In this document: one piece after another, positions 48,793 through 62,523 of the stretch | How positions within the stretch are numbered: the stretch's first letter is position 1 | How the letters are laid out: every line of letters starts with the position of its first letter | Origin: Calendula officinalis | Lineage: Eukaryota > Streptophyta > Magnoliopsida > Asterales > Asteraceae | Reading direction: 5' to 3' | NCBI GenBank assembly: GCA_963853835.1 | Contig: OY970830.1 | Span: forward strand, 39,083,966-39,147,965 | DNA: 64,000 nucleotides | Notes under the pieces: generated by a model | Told to the model about the DNA's origin: nothing | The model's input: only the letters and a program-made list of their open reading frames with translations | Database searches by the model: none | Translations under genes and position numbers: made by a program

Positions 48793-51700
48793 ATGAGACA
48801 TACATTCAATACTTTCATCAACAAATACAAGATGAGAAGATCACAAACGAGAGATAGTACAAGATGGAAGTCGATGCAATCTAGGGTTAACAAAGGTAAA
48901 AGAACGAAGAATAATAACATAGATGATGATGATTTTTTGCTAGAAACGGAAAGAAGAAAGAATACAGAAGAAGTTTTTGAAGGTAATCACTCATTTGCAT
49001 TTTTGTTTATGCATTTGCATTTCTGTGTATGCATTTTTAGGTTAAATTCTTTAAATATGAGGTGATTATGTATGTGTGTGTATATTGCATTATTGGAAAA
49101 AGAATTATGTAACATATGTAACATGTGGATTACAGAAATAGAGGAAAGTGAAGAAAGAGAAGAAAAGGAAGGAGAAAGTGAAGAAACAGAAGGTGATAGT
49201 GAAGAAACAGAAGGTGATAGTGATGGTTTCCAGTCACCGTGTTATGCAAATCTACCTAAAAAAAGAAAAAGAATGGCGGTACACAACGAAGTAGTAAAGG
49301 AGAAGGAAATAGTAAAGGAAAAGGATAAAAAAAAGGACAAGGAAGAAAGTAATCAAAAGAAAGCAACACCGGAGAAGCAAACGGAAGGTGTGTATTCAAT
49401 CCCTTATTGCAAAAAAACATTTAAATTTTCAGAAAAAAGGTATGTGTGTATGCATTTTCATTTTCTGTGTGTAGAAAGTAAGAATAAAAATGAAAATGCA
49501 AATGCAACTATGAAAATGCAAATGCAACGGATTGTATTTGAAAAGAGAACCGTTTTGTAAAATTTCAGGAAATAACTACATAAAATGAAAATGCAAATGC
49601 AACTGACATTATGTAATACATGAAAAACAGTGTAGAAAAGGTATGATGAAATGAAAATGCAAATGCAACCTTCAAAAAATAATTGTTTTAAAATTGAAAG
49701 TGTTTATGTATGTGTGTCAGTTCATTCCCTTATTGCAAAAAGCATTATGTAACATATGTAATATTTGCAGGAAGATGGTTGAAAACAAGACAATCACCTT
49801 ACCAACTTGTTATGTTAGTAAAATAATTATCTAATGAAAAAAGTAACGAGATAAAGGAAATTCGGTTTGGTGGAATCCTACAATGCCAAATTGATACAAT
49901 CCCAGGAATGCTGAGCTATTGGGCAGTAGACCATTTCAACCCTAACGAAATGGAAATGATAATTGGAGAAAAAAGAGTGAAAATAGACAGAGAGAAAGTG
50001 CATGAAATACTTGGATTCCCGTTTGGAGAGAAAAAAGTGAAATCAGTAAACAGGGTTGGACATAACGACACACCTAAAGTGAAAGATTGGAGAAAGCAAT
50101 ATGCTTCAACATCGAGAGGCGTACATAATATTACAGTTAAAGATGTAATTGATAAAATACAAGAAAGTGAAGATGTTGGGCAGAATTTCAAGTTGAATAT
50201 GCTTGTTTTGATAATGAATTTAATGGCGAAAGCGGTTACAAACGAGGCAGTTAATCAAAACATTCTGAAGTCGGCTACAGAAGTAGATGACATAAAGAAG
50301 TTAGATTGGTGTGGATATGTGCTTGAATGCCTAAAAACATGCAAAACAAAGTGGAACCGAGATAACCCAAGTAGTTGGTTTAGCGGACCGTTGCTTTTGT
50401 TAGTGGTAAGTACGAGTTTAATTATCTTCAAAATGTTTATATATAAAAAATTAATATTAACCTATATTTTCAATAAAATATTGTAGATTTGTTATGCTTC
50501 AATGATTGGTCTAGACGATGAACCAAAAGATGTTGATCGTCCAAAAGTTGCATTTTGGACAAACAAAATGTTTAAAGATGTCGAAAAGAAAGTTAATGGA
50601 ATAGAAGAATCAACAGAGGAAAGTTTAAAAGGAAAAGATAAAAGGGAGAAAAAAGATGGGAAAGGAAAAACAAAGAAAGTGGAAAAGGAAAGAGGTAATA
50701 AAATATAAAAATAATGTACAATAATTTATATTAAATATTTAATAAATGATAACATCTAAATTTATTAAACGCATAACATATTTTATTGAAATAGAGCGAC
50801 GAGAAGAAAGGGAGGAACATGATGTTGAAAGTGATTCGTCAAGTAGTACTAAAAGTTATTGCGTTGAGGTAAGTAAAAGTACTTTTTAATAAAATTATAA
50901 TTTGTGTTAATATATATATATATATATATATATATTCTTTAATGTAATTTTGTTGTTAAAAATGCAGGAATTTGTCTCAGAAATAAAATCGAAGTACTAA
51001 AACTTCATCTCCATAAAAGAAGAACTAACCGAGTTGATGTGGCAAGCAGAATATAAATACCCATATGATGAAGACATAGTAAAAACTCTAACTGAACTTA
51101 GAGAGAATTTAATGGGAGATTTAAAACTTAAAGAATTTGAAACAGCTTTGGAGACAACTCAGGATTTTCCGACACAACCAGTTGAAGATGATGAAAATGC
51201 AAACGTTGAAAATCAAAATGTAATTGTAGAAGGTGGCGAATATGCAAATGCAGAAGCTGAAAAGGCAGATGCTGAAAATGCAAAGGCAGATGCTGAATAT
51301 GCAAATGCAGATGCTGAAAATGCAAATGCAGGAGAAAATGAAAGTGCTGAAAAAAATAAAAAGACAGAAGATGAGAATGCAAATGCGGATAAAAATAAAA
51401 GTGGGGAAAACAATGAAAATGCAGAAGTAGAAAAAGGTGAAAAAGAAGACAACCGAGATGTTTGAAAATGCAATTGAAGAAAGAGATGATGAAACAATTG
51501 AAGAGATGAAGAAGAAGATTGAAAAAGGGAAGGAAAAGATACGCGATAGTTCAAATGTAAATCTAAAGAAAGTTGAAGTTGAACCGAAAATTTCTGAGAG
51601 ACCTAAAAGAACAGTGAAACCATCAGCCGCCCTAAAATCGCCATACAAAAATGATATTGTAAACACATCCACAAAATCAAGCACATCTGAACTAGCAGTG

Positions 51701-52969
51701 GCGTCGTGGCTGTTTTCAGGGATCGTGGACGAAAAGTAAGTTGAATATGTATTTAGTATTATAATTATTGACGTTAAATGTTAGCTAACAAAATTGAGTT
51801 TACAGTTTGGTAGTTTACGATTGGAAAAAGGGATGCACGGTGACAAAGGTTGAAGCAGAAACTCTGAAATCAGGTATAAATGTACATGCACAAGTTATTA
51901 ATGCATGGGTAAATGTACTTAACGAAGAGGAAATGTACACCGAGGAGTTCGTTCCAGGAAGATTATTCTGCTACGCAACAAAAAAGGTACATCAGTCATC
52001 TATAAAAAGGATATGCAATAATCAAAATATATTGAAAATAAATTAATAAATCAAATCTATGGACAGGATAAATATATCATAAATCCAAAAAATATGGAAA
52101 ATAAGAAAAGCCGAGCAGAAACGAAGGCAGAGATTGAGCAGTTTAAGACAAAAAGATGCTTACAAATTAAGAAATTAGTCGAGAGCAGCTTAGCTACAAA
52201 CCCTTATCTAACCCTGGATAATGTTCATTTCGTAAGTATATTATTTGTAGAATAATATTAGAAAATTTAATAAAAATGGAAGAAAGCTAACAAAATCTTT
52301 TGACAGGTATTCTTCCCCATAATCGATGGATGCCATGTATTTGTGTGTGTATTTGATCTAAGGGATATGAGCTTGCACATACTTGACAACATATCAAGGG
52401 ATAAGAAAAACGTTGATTCGGTTTACGGTAACATAACAGCTCCACTGGTAAGACAGTTGAATTTACACAAAAATATGAAAATGCAATTATAATGTCAAAT
52501 TTGTTTTTATATACTGATGAAAGTTCAATTTGATACACATTATAACAGATAGAAGATATGAAGTTTTATTTGAAGGAAGCAAAAGTTAAAAAAGTTGATT
52601 TATGTGATAAAATGAAACCAAGACTTGTGAAAAATGATTACAAAACAAAGGAAAATTACACAGATTCTGGAGTTTTTGCAATGAGGCACATGGAAACTTA
52701 CTTTGGAGAGATGTCACCATCATGGAATACAAAAGAATGGAAGACAGGGTTTAACACAAAAAAAAGCTGATCAGAATTGGCAGCTGGAAAAGCTAAGAGA
52801 AAAATATGCTACAAAGATATTGCTTGCTGATATAAATGAGCAAAAAAATGTGGTGGTTAAATATGTCGAAAATTATCAAAAACTAACAAAGGAAGAAAGG
52901 ATAACAAATGCTGAAGATGCTCAAGTAAGAATCATGAACAGGTTACGTAGTTATATAAGTTCGGTTTGA
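48793..52969 (+). pseudogene. ULP1-like cysteine protease gene of the 10-kb element, multi-exon, broken
   Basis: Exons by splice signals: 48793-48982, 49136-49387, 49771-50405, 50487-50694, 50795-50868, 50968-51735, 51806-51986, 52067-52231, 52307-52447, 52549-52969; all junctions keep phase. Exon 2 is acidic and has the basic run PKKRKR (nuclear signal). Exon 3 carries a conserved domain (LSYWAVDHFNPNEM, REKVHEILGFPFGE) that commonly precedes ULP1 in such plant proteins. Exon 6 has an Asn/Ala/Glu repeat. The protease part has the His (DGCHVFVCVFDL), the Asp (LHILDN) and, where DCGVF is expected, DSGVFAMRHMETYFG: the nucleophile Cys is Ser. Breaks: TAA at 49824-49826 and 50998-51000, a frameshift near 51440, a frameshift in an A run near 52762. 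ULP1 proteases act on SUMO; here activity is not expected. Confidence 0.8.
51184..51445 (+). repeat. Motif-derived Asn/Ala/Glu repeat within exon 6
   Basis: The coding DNA repeats GAAAATGCAAATGCA-like words, read as ENANA, DAENAKADAEYANADAENAN and similar. The same word occurs in noncoding parts of the element, so the protein repeat is a by-product or co-product of the DNA motif. Confidence 0.75.
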
Positions 52970-53849
52970 TATGTATAAGTATAAACTAGGTAATTTGTTG
53001 GCTTTTGATAAATATGGATTGCTGGATTTAGTTTGTTGGATGTGTTTTTGAGGTTGGTTTGTTTTTTTAATTGATGGTTGGTTTGTTTGTGATCATATGG
53101 AATGATGGATGGTTGTAGAAGTGGTATATATTGTTATGATTATGATTATTTTTCTTTGTATTTGTTATGATATTGAATACAACAAGTGCAGGTACACAAT
53201 AATTGATCACATGGTGATGATACATGAAAAGGTAAAAGTAAATAGAAACTGTGAAAAAGATATATGTAATGAAAGTGAAAATGCAAATGCAACTATGCAA
53301 ATGCAACTATCATTGTGGCATAACAATCGGATAAAATTGTATGGAATAACTAGGTTTAATGAAAACGCCAAAACAATGGAAATACTGAAAAGGCAAAATG
53401 CAAAAACTAGTGTTTGAAATAGAATTATTATTTATAAGTTCACGAAAAAACTGTATAAAATGAGAGGCGATATGTAATTCCAAGTATGAAAGTGAAAATG
53501 CAACTGCATGTACGAAAATGCAAATGCAACCTAGTATTTAAATCGAAAACATAAGTTAAAATTCAAATTACATAAAATAAAAATGAAACTGCAGGCATGA
53601 AAATGAAATTGCAAATGCAACTAAGTTTTCAAAGCAGAAACATAATGTAAAATAAAAAGCTACTGCTTGAATTCAACTATGAGTATGAAAATGCAAATGC
53701 AACTGACATTATTGAAAACATAATCAGTATTTCAGAATTTAGGGAATAAAATGAAAATGTAAAAGCCAAAGTATATTTAACTACATTTGGTAAGAATATA
53801 AAAGTAACTAATAAAAAAATAATGTGTCACTCAAGAAAATCATGCATCA
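52970..53849. repeat. Intergenic motif array between the two convergent genes
   Basis: About five full GAAAATGCAAATGCAA copies (53277, 53296, 53516, 53607, 53688 approx.) and further halves, all in one orientation. It holds the 3' ends of both genes. Confidence 0.7.
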
Positions 53850-56800
53850 TCATATGGTTGCGTTTTTTTTCTGTGCATCTTCAACTTTTTGTCTTTCTTC
53901 AGCTTTTTTTCTTTCTGGACACGTGCGGATATTATGCGGATCATGGCTTTTACAGTGACCACACATTCTCCCTATTTTTTGTGATTTAGAAATAGCGTCT
54001 TCACGCGAACTAGTGATCCTTTTCTTCAACCTTCCTTTATTGCGAATAGGTTGAGGGGCATTAACATCACCTATCTCTGGTTGCTCAAAACCTACCATCT
54101 CACTGATAAACTCATTAGTTCCAATCTCATCAGATGCATCAAAGTCTTTCTCGCATTCCTCTAGAAGCTTTTCTTGTGCTTTTAAAAACCTTATAAGTTT
54201 TTCCCTATTTCCAACAAGTTTATCCAATGATAGTTCCACATTCAAGTGAACTTTGCTAATAAGCTCACTCAAACCCAAATCCTCGGGTGAAATAGTAGGC
54301 TTTACACCAGGGTTCAAACAAATTTTAGGGGGAACAACATTTTTTGTCCAACGTTTGCATATATATTTCCTTGGGAATTTAGTGAACTTGCACACCCAGA
54401 GAACATAGAATATATGTCTACATAAGAGTCCAAATCTTTCATATCGTTTGCATGTACATGTAAATTCCTCCAGAGAAACATTATAAACAACCTACAAGAA
54501 AAATTGGTAAAATGTCAAAGAAGTCTTAAAAATGAAAATGCAAATGCGAATTTAAATGAAAATGCAAATGCATATTCAAATGAAAATGCAAATGCAAAAG
54601 GTAATGGGAGAAAATAATTGAACAATTTAACAACCTCACTATGATCAGGGAAAAATTCATCAAAGAGGCTTGCCTCGTTGACTCTATCAATAGAATCATC
54701 AAGTAGGATGGAATCAACACTAGTGTCGGTGATTTTGAACTTCTTTAAACCATCAGCATCATCATAAGATAAGGACATACATTTGTTTATTGAATAACGA
54801 ATTTCATGACTAAGGTCATCAAAAACTGATCGGGTGAAAAATCTAGCAGCTTCATTCTCAATAACCCAATCATGGGTCATAATGGGAGAAGTATATGAAC
54901 TTTCATGGTCGTTTTTTGATTGCGTGAACCTCTGCTCATACATAGCAGTGTCAAAGTGAGATAAAAACTCAACAAGTGTTGAACTTGAATTCATCAACTG
55001 GTTAAACATATGATTTTCTGACTCGGATCTTGACGAAGTACGCATCAAGCCAGAGAACTCCAACTCTCTAAAATATGCTGGAATCCAAAATTTTCTTAAC
55101 CCAAACATGTCCGAGAGCCAATTATTATCTTCAAGATTAAACTCAGCAATGGTGGCATGCCAAAGATGATCAAAAACTTCAGGTTCCAACTTATCTGTCC
55201 ATACAATTCTACATAATTTCTGTTTAAAACCAGCATTACATACAACATAGGAAACCTATATAAAAAAGAAATAGTTAATACAACAACAAAATAAATGAAA
55301 AATCTTAAAATGCATAAAAAGTAATAATAGAGGATACCTTGGTAGTGAGTTTCTCCATTATATGCCACATACATAGTCGATGCCTCGACATGGTAAAGCA
55401 AGAGTCAATAGCGTTTTTCATCGCCGGATCTTGATCAGTTAATACCAACTTAGGCTGAGAAGGATAAGCTTTAATAAAAGCATTGCATAACCATTTGTAG
55501 GATGCAACATTCTCTTTACTCAACATAGCAGCACCAAACACGACACACTTTTTATGGTTGTCTATACCAGTAAATGGTATGAAAACCATATTATATCTAT
55601 TAAAAAAACAAAAAGTAAATCAGAAAATAAAATGCACAATAATATGAAAATGCAAATGCACAGGAATATGAAAATGCACAAGAATACGAAAATGCATAAC
55701 TTACTTATTGGTCCTATATGTAGCATCAAAAGACACAACATCACCAAATGCACAATAATTTCTCTTTGATGTCTCGTCTGCCCAAAAAAACCCACCAAGC
55801 CTATTATCAGCATCAAGAAAGTAATCAAATGAAAAATCACTAACATATTGCTTCCTCTTGTCAACAAATCGACGACAATTTGGCAATCATTATTCCCAAT
55901 GAATGCCAACACATCCCTCTTATAGTTTTTAGCATCAAACTTTGTAAAACCAACTCCTTGTGCTCCACAAACCTTTGACAAAATACGATGACTAGAAGCG
56001 GGCCCAACACTTGCTTCATTCATCTTATGTAGCAAATGTTTTTTAGAAAAAGTAACCTTGCGAGAAACATTAAAATGCTTGATATAGTCGGGATGAACCA
56101 ACAAGTGGTTGTGTTCTTCACTGAATTGGTAAACATGGTATTTGTTTTCAAAAAGTTTTAATCTCAAATCTGCATGGCAATCCGTCTTCTTAGAAGATGA
56201 CTTTCTTTTTTTATTTTTCTGAACTTCAATGGTTGTATTGTCATCAACAGGTCCACTAACTCCAACATCAACTTCATTAGATAAATGCACGTCATTTGCA
56301 ACTTTCAAAGTGTCCACAGATTTACAATTATTTACATTCTTACCATGCTTACAACACCTAAAAATCTTAAGCATAACAAGTCCACCATTCCTTTTTGAGA
56401 GAGCATTCTGGGTAGATTTAATTGGCTCAAATCCACCTAAAAGAGCATACTCTTTATAGAAATTCCAAGCATCGCCCAAAGAATCAAATTGCATACCATT
56501 AATGGGTCTTTTAGGAATGGGAACATTAGGAACCCAATACTTATCACCAAGGGCCGATATTTTTTCAAAACCAATTCGAAGAGAAGCTGGAACATGATCT
56601 AAATCTAAAAAAACAAAACAAAATAAAACACAGTTAAACTTTTGAAACTAAGTGCATAAGATGAAAATGCAATTGAAAGAATGAAAATGCAAATGCAGTC
56701 ACTGTTTAATATTTCAGATGCAAATTATAGGCAGTTATTTTATATTTCAGATGAACATGCAAATGCAAATTATAGCAGCTGTTGTATATTTCAGATGAAA

Positions 56801-57108
56801 ATGAAAATTCCAGTAATCAGTTTAATATTTCAGATGAAGATTCAAAAGCAAATGCAGTCAGTTATTTAAAATTTCAGACGAAAATGCAAATGCAAATTTC
56901 AGGCAGTTGTTTAAAATCTCATATGAACATGCAAATGCAAATATCAGATATAATTAGCACCAATTCACACAGGTTCAAAGATCTGCGAGTTACCTGGATC
57001 TGATTCATAAGTATGATTTGCATCTGGATCAGATTCCCTCATTCGAGACTGATTTAGGGCTCGCATAGGAGCAGTGCAACCTGGAGCTGATCGAGGAGGA
57101 GAAATCAT
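53850..57108 (-). pseudogene. FAR1/MULE-type transposase of the 10-kb element
   Basis: Exons (minus strand): 57108-56994, 56598-55705, 55596-55338, 55265 or 55255-54635 (phase favours 55255), 54491-53850; about 847 codons. Order: FAR1 DNA-binding domain (Cys in IFRCCKHG and KTDCHADL, His pair in SEEHNH), MULE transposase core with Asp in VVSFDATYRTN and in LVLTDQDPAM, a later conserved block ending GLMRTSSRSESEN, SWIM zinc finger (CTC ... CRH) in exon 5, then a CCHC knuckle (CGHCKSHDPHNIRTC). Splice junctions keep phase apart from a one-base shift near 55885 in exon 2, the only break I see. The start ATG at 57108 gives MISPPRSAPG. It would bind the element ends and catalyse excision and integration in the nucleus. 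Confidence 0.85.

Positions 57109-58229
<1,121 letters not shown>

Positions 58230-58289
<60 letters not shown>
58230..58289. repeat. (TA)n tract
   Basis: About 60 bp, between two short elements. Confidence 0.95.
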
Positions 58290-58293
<4 letters not shown>

Positions 58294-58723
58294 GGATCAA
58301 GAAAGAAGCATCCTTATTTGAAGAAGTTAAAGAAGCAATGAATTTTCGTAAAATATACATATATGTATACATATACATACATATATGCATATATACATGT
58401 ATATTCATACCATAGATATACATACGTTCATATTTATACCGTATATATGTATATATATACACATATTTATACGGAATGCATATGCATTTTCGTAAATGAA
58501 AATGCAAGTTCCGACTGAAAATGCAAGTTACGACTGAAAATGCAAGTTACGTAAAATGTATGTGTATATATATCGGGCATGAATATGCACATATATATAT
58601 CTATGGTATGAATATATATGTATATATACATATATGTATGTATATGTATACATATATGTATATTTTACGAAAATGCATTGCTTTTTCAACTTCTTCAAAT
58701 TAGGACACTTTTCTATTGATCCA

Positions 58724-58728
<5 letters not shown>
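58290..58728. mobile_element. Short non-autonomous partner of the 10-kb element
   Basis: Left end AATATGGATCAAGAAAGAAG is identical over 20 nt to the right end of the 10-kb element; the right end (read inwards) GGGTATGGATCAATAGAAAA matches its left end with few changes. So it is the same family in reverse orientation. The inside has CATATATGTATA words and three GAAAATGCAAGT copies (58497-58550). (TA)n on both sides. Confidence 0.8.

Positions 58729-58810
<82 letters not shown>
58729..58810. repeat. (TA)n tract
   Basis: About 82 bp; abuts gypsy LTR sequence on the right. Confidence 0.95.
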
Positions 58811-58811
<1 letters not shown>

Positions 58812-60404
58812 CAAGTATCATGGAGTACATGAGATAAGAAAGTCTCGTGAGCTACATGGGTTTTAGACCAAAAAATAACAAGTATCACATTAAATATAAA
58901 CACATATAAATATATATAACCCGTCTATCCGGTCTAGTCACCATATTGTGACCCTATTGATCTTGCTCTCATAGCAATCATATCTAGCTATCGGGTTGCC
59001 CCCGAACTAGCTAGAAGCACATACATATCTAGTTATCGGGTTGCCCCCGAACTAACTAGAAACAAGATACCGGCAAGAGGGAATCGCCGAATCTACCGAT
59101 ACCTGCCTTACTCGCCGAACTACTTCCACTTAGTAAGACTACTAACGTGGATGAGTCGATGGGAATCCACCCAACTGCCCCTCATTCCACACCTCATGAC
59201 CGGGGGTCCCCCGCATCATCACATCATCTCATTCTTACCATAACTCAATAGTTATTTCAATCAAAACCTTCAGTTATCATATCAATCATCAAACAAGTTA
59301 GTTAACTATTATCAATAATACATAACTAACTAATCAAATAACTAAGCATACTATAATTCTACACACTAAGCATACTATTATCAATCATCATAACTAAGCA
59401 TACTATAATTCTACACACTAATCAAATAGACTCAACATATGTAAACGAAATGTAATTTCATGGCTATGTACTTAGCAAAGTCCACACGTATTCACCTTAG
59501 CAAATATTGCTCCAAATGTGTTCCTCAAACACAATCCTTTGCTTCAATAATTGAGCACCCTTCCAAGACTTCTCCAAAAGCCTATTATAACAATCACAAG
59601 TTGTTTAACAACACATACTACTAAAAATAAACCCTTTTATCATTAGAAACCCTTTTATAACACTTCCCCCCAAATTTGATGATTTCCAAAACCCTAGGTT
59701 TTATCAATCTTAAGATTCTCACAAATCTTAACCATATACTTGTTTCCTTTGTTAAAATATCATCTATTAAGTATATACAACCTTTATTTAACCATTAATC
59801 AAAAACCCAAGAACTAGGGTTTCATACCCAAGCTTCAAAATCCATAGATCTAAAGTTACAATTACAAAGAAGTGAAGATATACCTTAAATCTTCAACTAG
59901 GAGTGAAATTTCACAAGATTTGATGAAGAAATCGGTTCCAAACGATCCTTTGCACTAAAAAAACGTTCACACACTTACTGGGAGAGAAACTAGGGTTTGT
60001 GTAAAGCCTTTATGAGCCAAAACCCGCATTTATGACTGCAGCAACGAAGAACGCGTCGCTATCCTCATGATAGCGCCGCTAAAGGCAGTTCCGTGTTAAA
60101 TCGCGACCCCCCTTTCGCGACGCTAATTCTGTCGCTATCTCCGATCGTGGCCCCCTTCGATGCTAATTCGGGTTGCTGTTGCACCCCTTGACTTTTCGCG
60201 ACGATATTACCCAGATAGCGACGCTATCTGGGTCTGGTAGCGAAGGCTGCACTTTCCTTTGCCCTTTTCGACCCGATTTCGTCTGTAACTATACCAAACG
60301 ATGTCCAAATGTCACGAAACCAATTCCCACGTATTTTAAACGATTTATCCTTATTTATAATATTTTTACACAATTTATTTATTTACATAATTCGGGTCGT
60401 TACA
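58811..60404 (-). mobile_element. Truncated solo gypsy LTR
   Basis: Ends CGGGTCGTTACA like the other gypsy LTRs and matches them in outline (CTCGTGAGCTACATGGGTTTTAGACC near the left, GTCGCTATC/TAGCGACG CG-rich block near 60050-60240). The inner 250 bp with the TGTAACACC end are missing; the (TA)n tract replaces them. No coding region attached. Confidence 0.75.
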
Positions 60405-60819
60405 AGACAGGATAAAGATTTTCTAAAAATAGCAAGGTGTGCTGAAAATTGACGTTGTTTATTTGAAAAAATCTTATTATATATACTGAAGATACCAAAT
60501 AGGTTGTAGCCTAGTAATATACAGTGTCAAAAGAAATTCCTCATTAACATGTGGTCATGGGTTTAACTTCTGTTGTGAATAATATGGTGTAGATTGATGC
60601 ATATTTTACAAGATGTGTGTTAATGTTTGCTATTCAAAAATTCAAAAAATATATATATAGTAAAGATTAACTTTTCATTTAAATTAAAAGAAATATTTAA
60701 TGCCTCTCTAAAATATAGAAACTTTAATCTTATTTAATGTATTTTGCTTCACTTTTAGAAAAAAATTTAAGTGAATTCAATGCGGGTTAACATATGCTTT
60801 TAGAACACAAACTATTGTA
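60405..60819. other. AT-rich sequence
   Basis: Nothing supported. Confidence 0.4.
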
Positions 60820-61083
60820 CTCCCTCCGTCCCTAAATAAAGTTCTCATTTCTTTTGGGCACAAAATTTTAGGAGATAATTAGTGGTGAGATATTTGGTAT
60901 TACTTTTGATTAAAATATAAGGTTTGATTGGAGAGAGAAAGTATTTTAGGAGATAGTTAGTGATGAAAATATTAGTAATAATATTATTATATTAAGTGGG
61001 CCCCTTAAGTTTGAGAAATGAGAACTTTATTTAAGGATAAAATTTGAAGGAGAAATGAGAAATTTATTTAGGGACGATGAGAG
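60820..61083. mobile_element. Stowaway MITE
   Basis: CTCCCTCCGTCCCTAAATAA start and TTATTTAGGGACGATGAGAG end, TA on both sides (60818-60819, 61084-61085). 264 bp. Confidence 0.85.
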
Positions 61084-62450
61084 TATTTTTTTTTTCTTGA
61101 CACAAGAGTTGATTAATAGCGAAGCTACAATCATACGTTAAAGGTTTATACATTCTTTGTTTTAATCATCATCCTTTAAACCTACTTTTGGAGTTTTGGA
61201 AGAGTAAGGTGGATCATCATTAATTTTGAAGAAATCTTTAGGGTTCAGTGGGGTGTTTGAATATTTTTAATAAAAAATTAGAGGTTTCATATAAAAGTTA
61301 ATTACCTTTAATCAATGGATGAGTGTTTAGTTTTTTGTTTATTTTAGTATTTAGTATTTATTATATATATACTTCGTTTGGGTTTTTGGGTGGGGTGATA
61401 GCTATATCGAAGCTCCTGCTCTGGTTCCCTTTTTACCGTTCAAAAAAAAAAATACATATGTATATATGACGCTACTAGAAGTTTTTATGTTAAATTCATA
61501 AACTGAGGTAAAAACGTTGATGGGTGTGTATCAATATCTCACATCATAATTATTTTCACATCAGATGTCACATAAGCAAATCACATTACATCATTTTGCA
61601 AAAAATACTCACCACGCCATACCACACTTACTCACACTCCCACATTTAAAAGAGGGCCCCACGAATCGTCTCACACAACCACGGTGTGGCAAACCGTGAC
61701 TGTGGCTACGGGACACCACATGAAGAGGATCATATTTGGTTTGGGGGGGGGGGGGGGTATCCCCTATGCACCACATTGTGGTGGCTTGCCATGTCATCAC
61801 CACACCACCTCATGTGGTGTTCATACTGAGTAGGCTAAGGGATGTACGTAAGAATTAGCTATTAAATAGGACATAAAATTCTTTTTTTGATATAAACGAT
61901 GTGAATTGATTATTTTTTGGGACTTTTTAATAAATTTGCGGGCGACTTAATATTTTTGTTCGATTGTGCGACTTTATAAATATATTGTCAATTGTTCATG
62001 TCATAGGTTGATTTTTATGTGCGACCTTGATGTTTTATTTTTGTGTGACTCGTGATGTTTCTGAAATGTCATGCCAAGTGACAATTGTATTTTTTGGTTA
62101 ACTTATGGCTGATTTTTTATTTTTTATTTTTGTTTTTTTCAGAAAAAACAAAATTAACTTGAAATATATTAAATAAAAAATTAGTTTTTCGAGGATCTTC
62201 TTGGTCTTTTTTGAATAAGAAAAAAAAATCGCACGAAAATACATTTGTCACATTCAAGTCGTAAGAAAGTATAACCGCATGACATGCAAAGGAAAACCCG
62301 TCAAGATTTATATAAGACAAAACTAGTTATCAGTCACACGAAATTTTGATTTTAAAAAAATGGACACCTGTCAAATTATTTGTATATTCACACATTTTAT
62401 TTGGTAAGAAAGAAATGTGAAATCTGTTTTTGAAATTCTGAAAGTCACTA
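61084..62450. other. AT-rich intergenic DNA
   Basis: 61360-61450 ends TACCGTTCAAAAAAAAAAA, a retroposon-like tail also seen at 29775 and 47351. A run of 15 G sits at 61743-61757. 61600-61830 has repeated CCACA/TGTGG words, possibly a MITE. Confidence 0.4.
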
Positions 62451-62523
62451 ATAGCTTTCTCGGCCTTTTGGCTAAGAATATGATCAAATGTAGTATATGT
62501 TTCTATCGGTTTAATAAGTTGTA
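62451..62523 (+). pseudogene. U2 snRNA pseudogene (5' part)
   Basis: ATAGCTTTCTCGGCCTTTTG, then GGCTAAGA and TGTAGTAT follow the 5' end of U2 snRNA (including its branch-point-recognition part GTAGTA), with several changes and a few inserted bases, then fade out near TTTAATAAG. The plant snRNA upstream element and TATA box are not seen at the expected distance, so it is not a working gene. Confidence 0.8.

Noticed and set aside
48462..48920. Frame with three 15-residue repeats
   Set aside because: Shadow of the 45-bp minisatellite; splice model places it in an intron or leader.
61743..61757. G15 run as quadruplex regulator
   Set aside because: Single homopolymer, possible sequencing artefact, no gene nearby.
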